Positions 44,635 to 55,332 of a DNA stretch of 64,000 nt are shown piece by piece. The stretch spans positions 1-64,000 of the forward strand of contig JAKVBG010000004.1 in assembly GCA_022447605.1 (NCBI GenBank), in the 5' to 3' direction. The position numbers and the translations under genes are program-made. The DNA is from Mariniblastus sp. (lineage in GTDB: Bacteria; Planctomycetota; Planctomycetia; Pirellulales; Pirellulaceae). The notes below the pieces were generated by a model. That model did no database searches and was not told where the DNA came from. It saw nothing but the letters and a program-made list of their open reading frames with translations. Position 1 is the stretch's first letter, and each line of letters opens with the position of its first letter.

Positions 44635-45465
44635 TCATTTCCCTCCCTTCCCCCCTTTTTGACCGCCCTTCCCCTTGGCCGAACCGCCCTTGGCGGGACG
44701 CCTTTCGACCGGTCCAAAATCAAAGTTGTCTCCAAACAAATCGTCAATCTTCTGCTGCTGCGAACGGTCGAGTGTCTTGACCAGCCGCTGACGGGCCTTC
44801 TCGCGCAACTCGGCAACCTGCTTGGCGATATCCGCTTCGAGCTTCTCCGCTTCCTCTTGCAATGCCTCCGCCTGGCGATTGCTGATTTCGAGTTCCGAGC
44901 GCATCGGTTCACTGGTGATGGCCTCTACGAAAGTCCGTCTCCGCAAGAGCGATTGGGCGCGAATCTGTCGCAGGCGATCCATCTGGTGAGGCAGCAGGAC
45001 CGTTTCGAGCTCGCGGCGGGTTTGATCCTGAATGTCCCGGACCTGGCGGACCAATCCCTCACGGTCACTAAAATCCATTTCGCGCAGCTGCTCGGCCACC
45101 TGTCGTTGGGCATCGGCCGCGCGCTCCAGAAACTGCTGATACTGTTCGTCGACGATTTCCAGGTCTTCACGAACCCGCGGGTTGCCGATCAGACCCATCA
45201 GGCTGGCTTGCCCAGCATACTGCTGGCTGGTCGACCCGACAGGCCGGTTCAGTGCGATATCATTGAGCAGGGGAATCATCGCCCGCAATTCCCGGTTTCC
45301 CTCCTCGCCATACGCCATTCGCTTGGCGGCCCCCATGAACTCACCATATTGGCGGTTAGACTCAAAAATGCCGACCGGTCCTTCTTCTTGATCGCCTTTG
45401 CCTTGTCCCAGCACGACGATAGGGCAGGTGAAAATCAGGAGTAAGAGGCAAGATAGAAGTTTCAT
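44635..45465 (-). CDS. Secreted coiled-coil protein with Gly/Lys-rich tail
   Basis: 276 residues from ATG 45465; AAAGGAAG lies just upstream. Signal peptide about 1-21 (ending VVLGQ). The middle (about 70-240) is mostly helix with many charged residues and heptad-like stretches (EDLEIVDEQYQQFLERAADAQ, EALQEEAEKLEADI). Two LxxxPxxxxRxLExxxLxPxQ-like turns (ELETVLLPHQMDRLRQ; LVKTLDRSQQQKIDDLFG) recall the CpxP/Spy-like periplasmic repeats common in planctomycetes. The tail (about 250-276) is glycine and lysine rich (KGGSAKGKGGQ). Function unknown. Confidence 0.7.
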   Translation of the reverse strand: MKLLSCLLLLIFTCPIVVLGQGKGDQEEGPVGIFESNRQYGEFMGAAKRMAYGEEGNRELRAMIPLLNDIALNRPVGSTSQQYAGQASLMGLIGNPRVREDLEIVDEQYQQFLERAADAQRQVAEQLREMDFSDREGLVRQVRDIQDQTRRELETVLLPHQMDRLRQIRAQSLLRRRTFVEAITSEPMRSELEISNRQAEALQEEAEKLEADIAKQVAELREKARQRLVKTLDRSQQQKIDDLFGDNFDFGPVERRPAKGGSAKGKGGQKGGKGGK

Positions 45466-45769
45466 CACTCTTCCTTTGTTAACTTGAACTGCAGGGTCAA
45501 TCAGGGTTGGGCCACCCCAAGCGCGCCGTTTTCCGGTCGCACCGGTGGGATCCAGCAACCACGGGAACCCAGCACGACCGGTCAACTCTGCCAACCGCCA
45601 GGCTGATCTCCCGGACCATCACTCAAAAAATTATAATCGAAGGCAATCGACAATCCCAAGGGTCTCACCAGCTGGGTACGGCTTGGAAACGCAAATGTAC
45701 GACAATCCATCGTATGCGTCCACCGTTGGGCAGGATCTGCCGGGAAACGTATGGCTCGTGTGAGCTGGG
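45466..45769. other. 304-base intergenic region with a promoter
   Basis: It sits between the end of the phosphatase-family gene and the start of the coiled-coil protein, both on the reverse strand. It holds the candidate promoter at 45630-45659. No gene-like frame is convincing; a short frame at 45507-45809 is unlike protein. Confidence 0.4.
45630..45659 (-). promoter_or_regulatory. Candidate promoter of the coiled-coil protein gene
   Basis: On the reverse strand TTGGGA (45659-45654) is 18 bp before a perfect TATAAT (45635-45630). The gene begins about 165 bases downstream. Confidence 0.4.
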
Positions 45770-46672
45770 TTACTTGACCCCTCGCTCGAACTCGACCACC
45801 AACGGGTAATGATCGGAGATTTTACCCAGCCGATCCGAGACCCGGATCTCGGCCGTCCGGGCTGATTTGGCGAGAGCTTGATCGGCGAAGATAAAGTCAA
45901 TGCGTTGCCGCTTGCTTTGCAGCTCGGGCAGGTCGGCCGACCAACGGGGAATCGTGACGGGCGATGGGCAGGAGTATTTCTGATCGGGACGGTGGGCCTG
46001 CACCAGGTCGACCAATCCGATCGATTCGAAAAGATCCACCACGCCGTAACGAGGCGTCACGGCCGAGCGGGAATCGAGAAAGGCCTGATCCCGCCGGGAA
46101 TGGTTGTTGAAATCTCCCAGCAACACGACCGGACGACCGCTTTCCAATAACGTTCGGATCTTGCTGGCCACCTGCTCCGCTTCATGATCCTTGCCCGGCC
46201 AGAAATGGACCACAAAAAAATCAACGCCGGCCGTTCGCGCATGGAGGTAGCCATGATGGAAACCTTCCACCTGCCGATCGATCAACTCGATCGGCTGACT
46301 CGAGGTCAGTCCGACAGGAAACCCCTGCTCCTTGAGAATCACCGCATGTTCGTGTCCCCAGCGAGAGGCCAACCTCTTCAGTGATTCCGCGTTCAAGCCG
46401 TTCAGTTCCTGCAGGGCAACCACATCTGGCGAAAGCTCCCGAATCCACTGGACACCCTCATCCACCGCTTTTCCATGGTTGAACGCATACAACACATTCC
46501 AGTTGAGGACCTGCAACCGCTCGGTCACGGCCGTCGCTTGATCTGCCTGCTCCTGGGCTGCGGCCTGCCGGGCCCACCCAGACGGGTCATTCACGGCCAG
46601 TGGCAAACCGAGCAGTGGCAGGCAAGCCAGCCACCAGGCGATCAGCGACAACGATCGGCCCAGCGTCATCAT
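45770..46672 (-). CDS. Secreted endonuclease/exonuclease/phosphatase (EEP) family protein
   Basis: 300 residues with an N-terminal signal peptide (about 1-40, ending AAAQEQ). The EEP fold is marked by LQVLNWNVLYA (first strand), ALQELNG (Glu metal ligand), LLGDFNNHS (Asp/Asn site) and ISDHYPLVVEF (catalytic His) near the end. Family members cut nucleic acid, sphingomyelin or inositol phosphates; secreted bacterial forms often take phosphate from organic phosphoesters. Its ATG overlaps the stop codon of the double sulfatase (TGATG), so the two are translationally coupled. Confidence 0.85.
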   Translation of the reverse strand: MMTLGRSLSLIAWWLACLPLLGLPLAVNDPSGWARQAAAQEQADQATAVTERLQVLNWNVLYAFNHGKAVDEGVQWIRELSPDVVALQELNGLNAESLKRLASRWGHEHAVILKEQGFPVGLTSSQPIELIDRQVEGFHHGYLHARTAGVDFFVVHFWPGKDHEAEQVASKIRTLLESGRPVVLLGDFNNHSRRDQAFLDSRSAVTPRYGVVDLFESIGLVDLVQAHRPDQKYSCPSPVTIPRWSADLPELQSKRQRIDFIFADQALAKSARTAEIRVSDRLGKISDHYPLVVEFERGVK

Positions 46673-49600
46673 CGCGCCCCCTCGCCACCGGCAGGCACCT
46701 CGCCTGCCACGGCCTGGGACCGGGCGGCCAACTGTTTTTCTTTCAACAAGATGCGGAACTGTTCCAGACGTTCCTTTTGCTTCGGGTTGTTGGCCAGGTT
46801 GTTTTTTTCAGCCGGATCCCGCGTCAAGTTGTACAACTCTTCGCCATCGGGCCACTGACCGTAGCGCCACCGCTGGTTTCGCAAAGCGTAACCGAGCTGG
46901 TTGCCCCGCCGCACCACGCTGTAAGCATGTCGTTTCTGACCCGGCCGCTGCGGACTCTTGAGCAACGGCACCAATGAGGACCCCTGGACTTCGGCCGGCG
47001 TCGCCAACCCGGTCAACTCGGCCAGGGTCGGGTAGATATCGACCAGTTCCACCATCGCCTGCGAACGGGAACCGGCCTCGGTCATGCCGGGTACATGCAC
47101 CATAAAAGGAACCCGTGTGCCGATATCAAACAGGGTCACCTTGCCCCACATGAAATGGTCCCCCAGGTGAAAGCCATGATCGGAAGTGAAAACCACGATC
47201 GTATCCTCCCACAACCCTTTCTCTTTCAAGCTGGCCAGCAGCAGACCGATCTGGGCATCCACAAAGGAAACACAGGCGTGGTACGCTTGCATGTACTGCC
47301 GTCGCCGGGCGTCGTTTTCAACTCCCAGCTCGAAGCCGAAACCGCTGTAACGCCTGGACATGGCCGAGGAGGGAAGACTCTCCCACAGGTCCGGCCGGTC
47401 GGCCTGGTAGACGAGTGAATCCAGCGGATACCGATCGAAGTACTTCTGTGGCGCAAGGAAAGGGACATGCGGTTTCTGGATACCACAGGCGATGAAAAAA
47501 GGCTGGTCACCGTAGCTTTCCTCATCCAGCCAGGAGATCACCTGGCGAACGTTCTTACCATCCTTATGCTGCGCATCCTGCAGTCCGCTCGGGCCAAAAC
47601 CGGGTGGCGTCTGTCCGATCAGCGGGCCAACCTGGGTAGGCAGATACGCTTTCCAGGCCTGGCGGTTCTCCCTCGCTTCGATCGACCCATGCTTGGCCTC
47701 AAACGCCTTCCGCGCCGCCGCCACGCGGGGCAGTTCCTCGTTATCGAACCGCTGAAATTCGGACCAGGCCAGTTCGCCCGGTTCATGCCGCGGCGAATGG
47801 AACACCTTGCCCACGCTGGCCGTCCAGTAACCGTTCTGCTTGAAAAGCTGGGGGAGCGATGTTGAACCCGGTCTCGTTTGACGGATATCGAGCCGGTTGT
47901 CGAGGACTCCCGTACTCTGCGGGTAGAGTCCGTGCAGGAACGAGGCTCGCGAAGGTCCGCAAACCGGGTACTGGCAATACGCATGGGAGAACGTCATCGA
48001 ATCCTGGGCCAACTGGGCCAGGGTCGGGGTCTGGATCGGCTCATAACCGGAAGGCGAAACGTGGGTGTTCAGGTCATCGCAGACGATCAGCAGCACGTTC
48101 TTCCGGTTGCCAGCGGGCAGTTGTTTTTTCGCGGGCGTTGGTCCGCCAGTCCGCGCTTCGTTACGCATCGCTTTCCGCTTGGCGCGCCGCTCGGTCCGTT
48201 GCTGTTGCCTTGCGTTTCCGGGGGGTGATGGCGTGTCCGCCCGGTCAACCCGCTTCGGTTTGCCACTGATCGGGTCCGGCATCTGCTGAATCCACTGATC
48301 GTAGGAAGCCTGCAGCTCACGGACCTTGGCCGGGTGTTGCTTCACCAGGTTTTCCGTTTCGCCAGGATCCGAACCGAGATCAATCAGTTCGATCACCCCC
48401 TGTTTCTGATGCAGTTTCCAATCTGCCTGGCGGACGGCCCACTCATCTTCCGGACCCTTGCTCCAGTAGAGCGCGGTGTGATGATCGCTCGCCTGGCCCG
48501 TCAACAGGGGCAACAAGCTTTTGCCATCGAAAGCTTCGCCCGGGGGACGCTCGCCGGTCGCCTGCAACACGGTCGGTAGGATATCGAAGGAGATGACCGG
48601 TTGGTCCACCGTCCGGCCGCCGCTGAACCGGTCCGGCCAACTGACGATCAACGGCGTCCGGATGCCCCCCTCATCGAGACTCCCCTTGAAACCGCGCAGC
48701 GGCGTATTGACTGCGCCCATCGCCTTGGAGCCGCCATTGTCAGTAAGAAAAAAGAGCAACGTATTGTCAAACAGATCTTCCTGTTTCAACTTGGCCACGA
48801 CTTGGCCCACCCCGTCATCCAGGTGTTTGAGCATCGCCATCAGGACAACCCGATCTTCGGCCAGACCGGGAAATTTTTTTCGGACAGCCTCGATATCCTC
48901 CGCTGGCGCCTCAGCCGGCGCGTGGACCGCGTTGTAGGCCAGGTACAGGAAGAACGGTTTCGACTTGTTGCGATCGATGAAATCGACCGCTTCCTCGGTC
49001 AACCGATTGGTCAGGTACCCCTGATCGTTGATTCGATCCTTGTTCCGGTAGATGGGATGATTGAATTTCCCCTCGCTGTCGCTTCGCAGGTTGAAATAAC
49101 TGTGGCCCCCACGGCCCATGAACTTGTAGCACTCGTCAAACCCGCGATTCATCGCGTGCCATTTCAACTCCGGGTAATCCGTATCGAGACCGAGGTGCCA
49201 TTTGCCAATGGCGGCCGAAACATAGTCATCCGGCAGGTAGGCAGGGAAGATTTTCTTGGCCGGATCAAAACCCCGGCCGCCGTCGCCGGCCGTATAGACG
49301 CCCTCCCGTTGGGAGTAACCCCCCAACATGATGCCGGCCCGGGTAGGTGAACAGACATGCCCACTGGTATAAGCCTGGGAAAACTGGACACCCTCCCTGG
49401 CCAGGGCATCCATATGGGGCGTGGAGACTTCCCGGGCATGTTCCGGGTTCAGGCTGATGTCGGCATACCCCTGGTCATCGGTCAGGATGACCACGATGTT
49501 GGGAAGATTGCTGCCCCGTTTTTCATCACCGACAGCCAGGCCGGCCAACAGAGAGCACCATCCGGCCAACAAGGAAACGTACACAAACCAGGCCTGACCT

Positions 49601-49692
49601 CGACCACTCCCCCGTTCGATCAGGGAAGCGGGACGAAGAGAGAGGACCGACGGCCGGCAATCAGCCGGACTGGAGGAGAGCGGGTTTGTCAT
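46669..49692 (-). CDS. Bifunctional fused double sulfatase
   Basis: 1007 residues with two complete type I sulfatase domains. The first (about 60-480) has TDDQGYAD with Asp72-Asp73, the CSPTR motif with Cys114 (formylglycine precursor), and a TDNGG metal site at 317-321. The second (about 530-990) has CDDLNTH with Asp539-Asp540, the CGPSR motif with Cys578, and a TSDHGFHLGDH metal site. A basic linker (about 485-530) separates them. The first resembles arylsulfatase A, the second iduronate-2-sulfatase. A hydrophobic segment at 32-54 is likely the export signal. It could remove sulfate at two positions of one algal or animal polysaccharide. It is coupled to the phosphatase gene. Confidence 0.93.
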   Translation of the reverse strand: MTNPLSSSPADCRPSVLSLRPASLIERGSGRGQAWFVYVSLLAGWCSLLAGLAVGDEKRGSNLPNIVVILTDDQGYADISLNPEHAREVSTPHMDALAREGVQFSQAYTSGHVCSPTRAGIMLGGYSQREGVYTAGDGGRGFDPAKKIFPAYLPDDYVSAAIGKWHLGLDTDYPELKWHAMNRGFDECYKFMGRGGHSYFNLRSDSEGKFNHPIYRNKDRINDQGYLTNRLTEEAVDFIDRNKSKPFFLYLAYNAVHAPAEAPAEDIEAVRKKFPGLAEDRVVLMAMLKHLDDGVGQVVAKLKQEDLFDNTLLFFLTDNGGSKAMGAVNTPLRGFKGSLDEGGIRTPLIVSWPDRFSGGRTVDQPVISFDILPTVLQATGERPPGEAFDGKSLLPLLTGQASDHHTALYWSKGPEDEWAVRQADWKLHQKQGVIELIDLGSDPGETENLVKQHPAKVRELQASYDQWIQQMPDPISGKPKRVDRADTPSPPGNARQQQRTERRAKRKAMRNEARTGGPTPAKKQLPAGNRKNVLLIVCDDLNTHVSPSGYEPIQTPTLAQLAQDSMTFSHAYCQYPVCGPSRASFLHGLYPQSTGVLDNRLDIRQTRPGSTSLPQLFKQNGYWTASVGKVFHSPRHEPGELAWSEFQRFDNEELPRVAAARKAFEAKHGSIEARENRQAWKAYLPTQVGPLIGQTPPGFGPSGLQDAQHKDGKNVRQVISWLDEESYGDQPFFIACGIQKPHVPFLAPQKYFDRYPLDSLVYQADRPDLWESLPSSAMSRRYSGFGFELGVENDARRRQYMQAYHACVSFVDAQIGLLLASLKEKGLWEDTIVVFTSDHGFHLGDHFMWGKVTLFDIGTRVPFMVHVPGMTEAGSRSQAMVELVDIYPTLAELTGLATPAEVQGSSLVPLLKSPQRPGQKRHAYSVVRRGNQLGYALRNQRWRYGQWPDGEELYNLTRDPAEKNNLANNPKQKERLEQFRILLKEKQLAARSQAVAGEVPAGGEGAR

Positions 49693-49749
49693 CTTCTCTC
49701 TTTCATTCCTGGTGTCGTTTCACGGGCTGCTCAACCGACTTTGGCCCCA

Positions 49750-51930
49750 CTAACGCGTCGGGCGAACAAAGACTCTCAAGCGGGCCTTATCATACGTTCC
49801 CGCGTTGGCTGCAAAGGTCCAGTCGCGGGTCGCACCAGGGCTGTTGCCAATTCCCAGGTCGGCCCCGTCTCCCTGCTTCCAATGGTTCACGGCAAACAGG
49901 GTTTGATTGACTCCGTGGTTGTGAACCTGCATCGAACCATAACCGTTACGCGGGGCCACCGGCTGGTCGCCCGTATCGTAAATCTGGTTCGAGGCACCCG
50001 GCACCTGGGCCGTGTTATCGACCGCATAATTGTGTGGCCAGAATTCAATACTGCCGGTTGCGATCGACTGACCGTTGGTCACCCCGTCAACGTTGGAATA
50101 GATATCCATGTTCTCCACTTTCTGTTGAAACCGGGCCTGGGATTGCGCGGTCGGCACACCAATCTGGCCGGCATCGTGGGTGAAAGCTTTCATCGAAACG
50201 AAGAGATGTTGAGGCCCGGCATCCGATTCCAACTCGAGCAGGTAAGCGACCCGGTCGAATTCAAGACTCTGCGAACTTCGATCCACATCGTACTGCAGGT
50301 TCGGTTTCATCCCGCGACGACTCAGGTCATAGACGAGTTGATAATCATCACTGCCCGGGATCGCGCTGAGCGCATCCGGCACATCCCCACCACGGACGGC
50401 ACCCACTGGCAGACCGGTGCCCCCCATCAGGTTTGGTTCGGCCACCTTGTCCCAGGCAAAACGGAAAGCGGTCGGTTCTTTGACCTTTTCCGACGTCAGG
50501 AGGACCTCGTCACCGTCGATCGTCGCCGTGGCTACCTGGAATCCATCCGACCCGGGACCCACCAGTTCGAAATGCGTTGGCGGTTTGCCGTCCCGTGTTT
50601 TCAGCCCGCCGCCCGTGTTGTTGAACTTCACCCGCAGGTCACTGCCGGCGACTTGATGCGACTCGTAACCTGGGCTGTGGGCCACCAGGTCGGACCGGCC
50701 GTAGTCATGCTTGAGCGCCAGCAAAGCGAGCCGCTTCCCCACGTCCTGCTTGTTGGGCGGGTGGATATCCTTGATCGTGGCGATGTCGTTGATCACGACC
50801 ATCCCCGTGTTGTCGACCATCCCTTCGACCGCTGCCTGCTGCTCCCAGAACTCGGCCAGCACGTGGGGCTCCGAGCCGTACTGGAACGGGGCGATTTGAA
50901 CGTAGTAGAAAGGGAACGGGTGGCCCCACAGTTCGCGCCATCCCTCAATCAGCGCTTTCTTCTTCTCGGCATACAACGATTCCGTGTGGTTCGATTCCCC
51001 CTGGTACCAGATCACACCCCGAATCGGGAATCCGACCAGCGCGTCGATCATCCCGTTGTACAGCATCGTCGGATCCTGGTGGGACTTGTACGGGGCAAGC
51101 TCAGGCGGGTAAGCAGGACTGGCCGGCAGGAGCTCGGTCGAATCAACCTTCCCTTTGGCCTCGGCCAACCATTTTTCGCTCGCCGCGATGAACCCTTTCA
51201 ACCGATTCTGGTAAGGTCGCGTACCGGGTGTCCGCCCCATCACCGACTGATAGATGTCGGACAACTCGGGCACATCTTTGAAACCGATCGGCGCCACCCA
51301 CGGTTCCACGCGGGTTCCCCCCCACGATGAATTGATCAAACCGATCGGCACACCGAGTTCCTTCTGCAGTTCACGGGCCATGTAATAGCCACAGGCGGTG
51401 AAATTGGCAACGGTCTCCGGCGAACAGATCTGCCACTCGGACGGGATGTCATCGAGTGGGACCATCGAGGGTCGATGGGCCATCTTGGCGTGGCGAATCA
51501 GAGGATGATTCGCGTTGGCGATCTCCTCCTTGGCATTGGCACAACGATTGACGGTCCACTCCATATTTGACTGCCCGGAACAGAGCCAAACCTCACCAAT
51601 CAATACATCTTTCAATTCGACACGATTCTTGCCAGCAACCTTCAGGGTCGTCGCTTCGTTACTCGCTTTCATGGCAGGCAACTCGACCACCCAGCGACCG
51701 TCTTCCCCGGCCTTGGTTTGAACGGACGCTTTTCCGAGTTCAACTTTGACCGGTTCGCCCGGTTCAGCCCAACCCCAGATCTTGATCGGTTGCTGTTGCT
51801 GGAAAACCATATGGTCACTGAAGAACCCGGGCAGTCGAACATCCGCGCGGACATCGGCCATCGGCAGCAACATGGTTAACACAACAAAGGTCCCGACAAG
51901 ACGTCGGTTAGATTCAAAAATTGTTTTCAT
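49750..51930 (-). CDS. Secreted sialate O-acetylesterase with C-terminal beta-rich domain
   Basis: 726 residues with a signal peptide (about 1-29, ending RADVR). The catalytic domain (about 30-540) has [10 protein letters not shown] (nucleophile Ser) and [13 protein letters not shown] (block III). The last 190 or so residues ([12 protein letters not shown] onward) form a separate domain I have seen described in planctomycete hydrolases but do not name. Family members remove O-acetyl groups from sialic acids or polysaccharides. The gene lies 57 bases from the double sulfatase on the same strand, so one operon is likely. Confidence 0.9.
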   Translation of the reverse strand: MKTIFESNRRLVGTFVVLTMLLPMADVRADVRLPGFFSDHMVFQQQQPIKIWGWAEPGEPVKVELGKASVQTKAGEDGRWVVELPAMKASNEATTLKVAGKNRVELKDVLIGEVWLCSGQSNMEWTVNRCANAKEEIANANHPLIRHAKMAHRPSMVPLDDIPSEWQICSPETVANFTACGYYMARELQKELGVPIGLINSSWGGTRVEPWVAPIGFKDVPELSDIYQSVMGRTPGTRPYQNRLKGFIAASEKWLAEAKGKVDSTELLPASPAYPPELAPYKSHQDPTMLYNGMIDALVGFPIRGVIWYQGESNHTESLYAEKKKALIEGWRELWGHPFPFYYVQIAPFQYGSEPHVLAEFWEQQAAVEGMVDNTGMVVINDIATIKDIHPPNKQDVGKRLALLALKHDYGRSDLVAHSPGYESHQVAGSDLRVKFNNTGGGLKTRDGKPPTHFELVGPGSDGFQVATATIDGDEVLLTSEKVKEPTAFRFAWDKVAEPNLMGGTGLPVGAVRGGDVPDALSAIPGSDDYQLVYDLSRRGMKPNLQYDVDRSSQSLEFDRVAYLLELESDAGPQHLFVSMKAFTHDAGQIGVPTAQSQARFQQKVENMDIYSNVDGVTNGQSIATGSIEFWPHNYAVDNTAQVPGASNQIYDTGDQPVAPRNGYGSMQVHNHGVNQTLFAVNHWKQGDGADLGIGNSPGATRDWTFAANAGTYDKARLRVFVRPTR

Positions 51931-52240
51931 GATGGATCCGATCGATTGGTTATTCTGCTGAACACAAAACTGAAAATGGAAAAAGTGACATCCGTCCTAG
52001 AACTGTCATCTGAATTCATCAAAAAAAGCCTGTCAAATGGTTCCTCGATAGAAATGGTTCAATTTTTTGCGACGCGCCCCGTTTCCGGCGACAGCGATAA
52101 CGACCGACCAATACCAACAAGCTTCCCTCGACCAGCGCCAGCCGGTCCGCCAGGCCGTTTTTCCTTCCTCGCCATCAGAAAACGGTGGCAAAAAACTATG
52201 TTAGACTGGGAGCACTGCCTGCCGAGAAAGGTGCATCACG
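51931..52240. other. 310-base divergent intergenic region
   Basis: It separates the SASA esterase gene (reverse) from the cytochrome/DUF1549 gene (forward). It is fairly AT-rich near the first gene. I see no convincing coding frame, RNA or repeat. The ribosome binding site AAGG precedes GTG 52241. Confidence 0.4.
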
Positions 52241-55200
52241 GTGCTTGTTTTTACGAACTTACGAATCCCTCTGAGCGCGATCGCGATCATCGCCCTGGCC
52301 AACCCCGCCGGGGCAGATGATGATGGCGCAACCGTTCGTTTCAACCGTGACGTGCGCCCGATCCTGGCGAACAACTGCTATTCCTGCCACGGATTCGATT
52401 CCACCCAGCGAGAAGCTGGCTTGCGATTGGATACGTCCGAGGGTGCCACGGCAGAACTCGAATCGGGCGAGGGGAGTGCGATCGTTCCGGGTCAGCCCGA
52501 CGACAGTTTCCTGATACGACGGATCCTGGCGACCGATGAGGACGAACGGATGCCGCCGTCTGATTCCGGCAAACAACTATCGGATTCCGAACGGGAGACC
52601 TTGCGGCAGTGGGTTCGGCAGGGCGCCAAATATGAACCTCACTGGGCATTTGTCACGCCTCAGCGACAAGCTCGCCCCAAGGTCACTCAGCAGAACTGGC
52701 CGCGCAACTGGATCGACGATTTCATCCTGGCACGGCTGGAAAAAGAAGGCTTGCAACCATCCCTTGAGGCGGATCGACGAACCCTGATTCGCCGCGTCGC
52801 CTTCGACACCACCGGCTTGCCGCCCGGCCCGGACGAAATCGAACAATTCCTGCAGGACATGTCGGCAGATGCCTACGAGAAAATGGTAGATCGCTACCTG
52901 GCCTCGGACCATTACGGCGAACACAGGGCCCGTCAGTGGCTGGACCTGGCCCGCTATGCCGACACGAGTGGCTACCAGTACGACCAGGAACGAACGATGT
53001 GGGTCTGGCGCGACTGGGTGATTCATGCCTACAACCAGAACATGCCGTTTGATGAATTCACGGTCCAGCAATTGGCGGGAGATCTGCTGCCCGACCCCCA
53101 GCCGGAACAGGTTTTGGCCACCGGCTTCAATCGCAATCACCCAATCACGATTGAAGGGGGAGTGATCGACGAGGAGTACCGCACCGAGTACGTGATCGAT
53201 CGCCTGAATACGACCGCCACCGTTTGGATGGGACTGACAGTCGGTTGTGCCCGTTGTCACGACCACAAGTTTGACCCGATTTCGCAAAAAGAGTTCTACC
53301 AGTTATCGGCCTTCTTTAACCAACTCCCGGAACGGGGCCTGAATGGCTTCGACCCGAAACGGAGAATCGTCTCGCCCTTGGCCGAGCCACCGAATGCGGC
53401 CACGTTGACGCGCATCGAGAATCTCGAAAAAGAACGTGATCTGGTCCAACGTCCGGTCGATGACCAGGTGCTGGACGACTGGTCCCAGAAGTTACGCGCG
53501 ACACCCGCGACCCCGTGGGACGTGTTGATCCCGCACACGCTGGCATCGACCGGGGACTCCCAACTCACGTTGCAAGCCGATCACTCGTGGCTGGCCGGCG
53601 GTGCCAATCCGCAAAAGGACATCTACGAAATCTCGGCCCATACCGAGCAAACGGGGATCACGGCCATTCAGCTCGAATGCCTGACCGACCCCTCCCTGCC
53701 GGGGGGTGGCCCGGGCCGCCACAGCAATTCGAATTTCGTACTGAGCGAGTTCGAGTTGGTGGCGGTCGCCCGCCAGGATCCGACTCGGCAGAAACCAGTC
53801 AAGTTCCAAAAGGCGATCGCCGACTATTCGCAAGCCAATTATGAGATCCAGAACGCGATTGATGGCAGTGTCAGTGGAAACAACGGCTGGGCAGTGGATG
53901 GACCGACCCGTAAGCGACCGGCCACCGCGATTTTTATCGCCAGCGAACCGTTCGGTTTTGCCGGTGGCACAGAACTCCGCTTCCGACTGCGACACGAAGC
54001 GACCTTTGCCACCCACGGGATTGGGCGTCCGCGACTTTCCACCAGTCGTCAGACGGCCGATCAAATCCGCTTGGAAACGGTTCCGGCCGAGGTGCGGCGG
54101 ATCGCAAAGCTGCCCGCCCGTCAGCGAAGTGAGGAGGAGACGGTCACCTTGAGTGGTTGGGTTACCGCCGAGCGAGCAAAACGGGCCGGACAACGGCAAG
54201 CGGAAATCGATGCGCTCCGGCAGGTCAACCAGTACCCGCCGACCATGATCATGCAGGAGATGCCGACGCCGCGCGCGACCCACATCCTGCAATTGGGGCA
54301 ATACGACCGGCCCGGGGAAGCCGTGCAACCTGGCGTACCGAATGTCCTGATGCCGATGCGTGCCGACTCGCCCTCCAACCGACTCGGTTTTGCCAGGTGG
54401 TTGGTCGACCCGGCCCACCCGCTCACGGCCCGGGTGGCCGTCAATCGTTACTGGCAAGAAGTCTTTGGGACCGGGATTGTCGCTACGCCGGAAGACTTCG
54501 GTATCCAGGGGGAATGGCCGACCCACCCCGCCTTGTTGGATGAACTGGCTCGGGAGTTCATCGATTCCGGCTGGAATATCAAAGCGATGTTGCGACTGCT
54601 ATTAACCTCCGCCACCTATCGTCAATCGGCCCACCTTCCCACCGCGTTGCGCGAGCGCGATCCGGACAACCGTTTGCTGGCCCGCGGACCACGATTCCGA
54701 CTGGCTGCCGAGGAGATCCGCGACCAGGCGCTGGCCGTCAGTGGCCTGTTGGTCCGGCAGGTCGGTGGACCGAGTGTCTACCCGTACCAGCCGGCCGGGC
54801 TGTGGCTGGAACTCAACAACCGCCCTGGCCTGTCAAAAGCTTATCCGCCGGGAAAGGGAAACGCCCTCTACCGCCGCGGCATGTACACGTTCTGGAAACG
54901 GACCGTCCTCTCGCCGATGCTCAAGACACTGGATGCACCCGATCGTGAATTCTGCACGGTCCAACGTTCCCGGACCAACACACCCCTGCAAGCCTTGTTG
55001 CTGCTACAGGGCCCCCAGTTCGTCGAGGCGGCCCGCCAGATGGCGGCCCGGATGATGAAAGAGGGGGGCGACAACGCCACATCACGCCTGACGTTCGGGT
55101 TTCAACTGGTCACGGCGCGGTTGCCAAGTGCCGAGGAACGGCAAATATTGCAACGCCTTTACCAACAGCGCCTGGAGCAATTTCAGCAAGACCCGGCCGC

Positions 55201-55327
55201 CGCGCAGGCCATGTTGAGTGTGGGTGATTCACCGCGAGATACCGATCTGGACATGGCCGAACACGCGGCCTGGACCGTGATCGCGCGGCTGTTGCTCAAC
55301 CTGGACGAGACAATCAACAAGGGCTAA
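52241..55327 (+). CDS. Cytochrome c-like DUF1549/DUF1553 (PSCyt1/PSD1) protein
   Basis: 1028 residues from a GTG start. Signal peptide about 1-25. A planctomycete-specific cytochrome c site CYSCHG (Cys46, Cys49, His50) precedes DUF1549 ([15 protein letters not shown]... [14 protein letters not shown]), a second CxxCH at Cys336-Cys339-His340 ([12 protein letters not shown]), and the C-terminal DUF1553 (NPLTARVMANR-like segment: [33 protein letters not shown]). It is directly followed after 5 bases by a DUF1501 gene. These paired proteins sit at the cell envelope; their function is unknown. Confidence 0.93.
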   Translation: MLVFTNLRIPLSAIAIIALANPAGADDDGATVRFNRDVRPILANNCYSCHGFDSTQREAGLRLDTSEGATAELESGEGSAIVPGQPDDSFLIRRILATDEDERMPPSDSGKQLSDSERETLRQWVRQGAKYEPHWAFVTPQRQARPKVTQQNWPRNWIDDFILARLEKEGLQPSLEADRRTLIRRVAFDTTGLPPGPDEIEQFLQDMSADAYEKMVDRYLASDHYGEHRARQWLDLARYADTSGYQYDQERTMWVWRDWVIHAYNQNMPFDEFTVQQLAGDLLPDPQPEQVLATGFNRNHPITIEGGVIDEEYRTEYVIDRLNTTATVWMGLTVGCARCHDHKFDPISQKEFYQLSAFFNQLPERGLNGFDPKRRIVSPLAEPPNAATLTRIENLEKERDLVQRPVDDQVLDDWSQKLRATPATPWDVLIPHTLASTGDSQLTLQADHSWLAGGANPQKDIYEISAHTEQTGITAIQLECLTDPSLPGGGPGRHSNSNFVLSEFELVAVARQDPTRQKPVKFQKAIADYSQANYEIQNAIDGSVSGNNGWAVDGPTRKRPATAIFIASEPFGFAGGTELRFRLRHEATFATHGIGRPRLSTSRQTADQIRLETVPAEVRRIAKLPARQRSEEETVTLSGWVTAERAKRAGQRQAEIDALRQVNQYPPTMIMQEMPTPRATHILQLGQYDRPGEAVQPGVPNVLMPMRADSPSNRLGFARWLVDPAHPLTARVAVNRYWQEVFGTGIVATPEDFGIQGEWPTHPALLDELAREFIDSGWNIKAMLRLLLTSATYRQSAHLPTALRERDPDNRLLARGPRFRLAAEEIRDQALAVSGLLVRQVGGPSVYPYQPAGLWLELNNRPGLSKAYPPGKGNALYRRGMYTFWKRTVLSPMLKTLDAPDREFCTVQRSRTNTPLQALLLLQGPQFVEAARQMAARMMKEGGDNATSRLTFGFQLVTARLPSAEERQILQRLYQQRLEQFQQDPAAAQAMLSVGDSPRDTDLDMAEHAAWTVIARLLLNLDETINKG

Positions 55328-55332
55328 GTCCA

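Noticed and set aside
49357-51330. Very long forward frame (657 codons) over the sulfatase and SASA genes
   Set aside because: It is antisense to two certain genes, is rich in Arg, His and Gly without any family motif, and arises from the GC-biased codons of the opposite strand.
53492-54526. 344-codon reverse frame within the DUF1549/DUF1553 gene
   Set aside because: Antisense shadow with no ribosome binding site or family resemblance.
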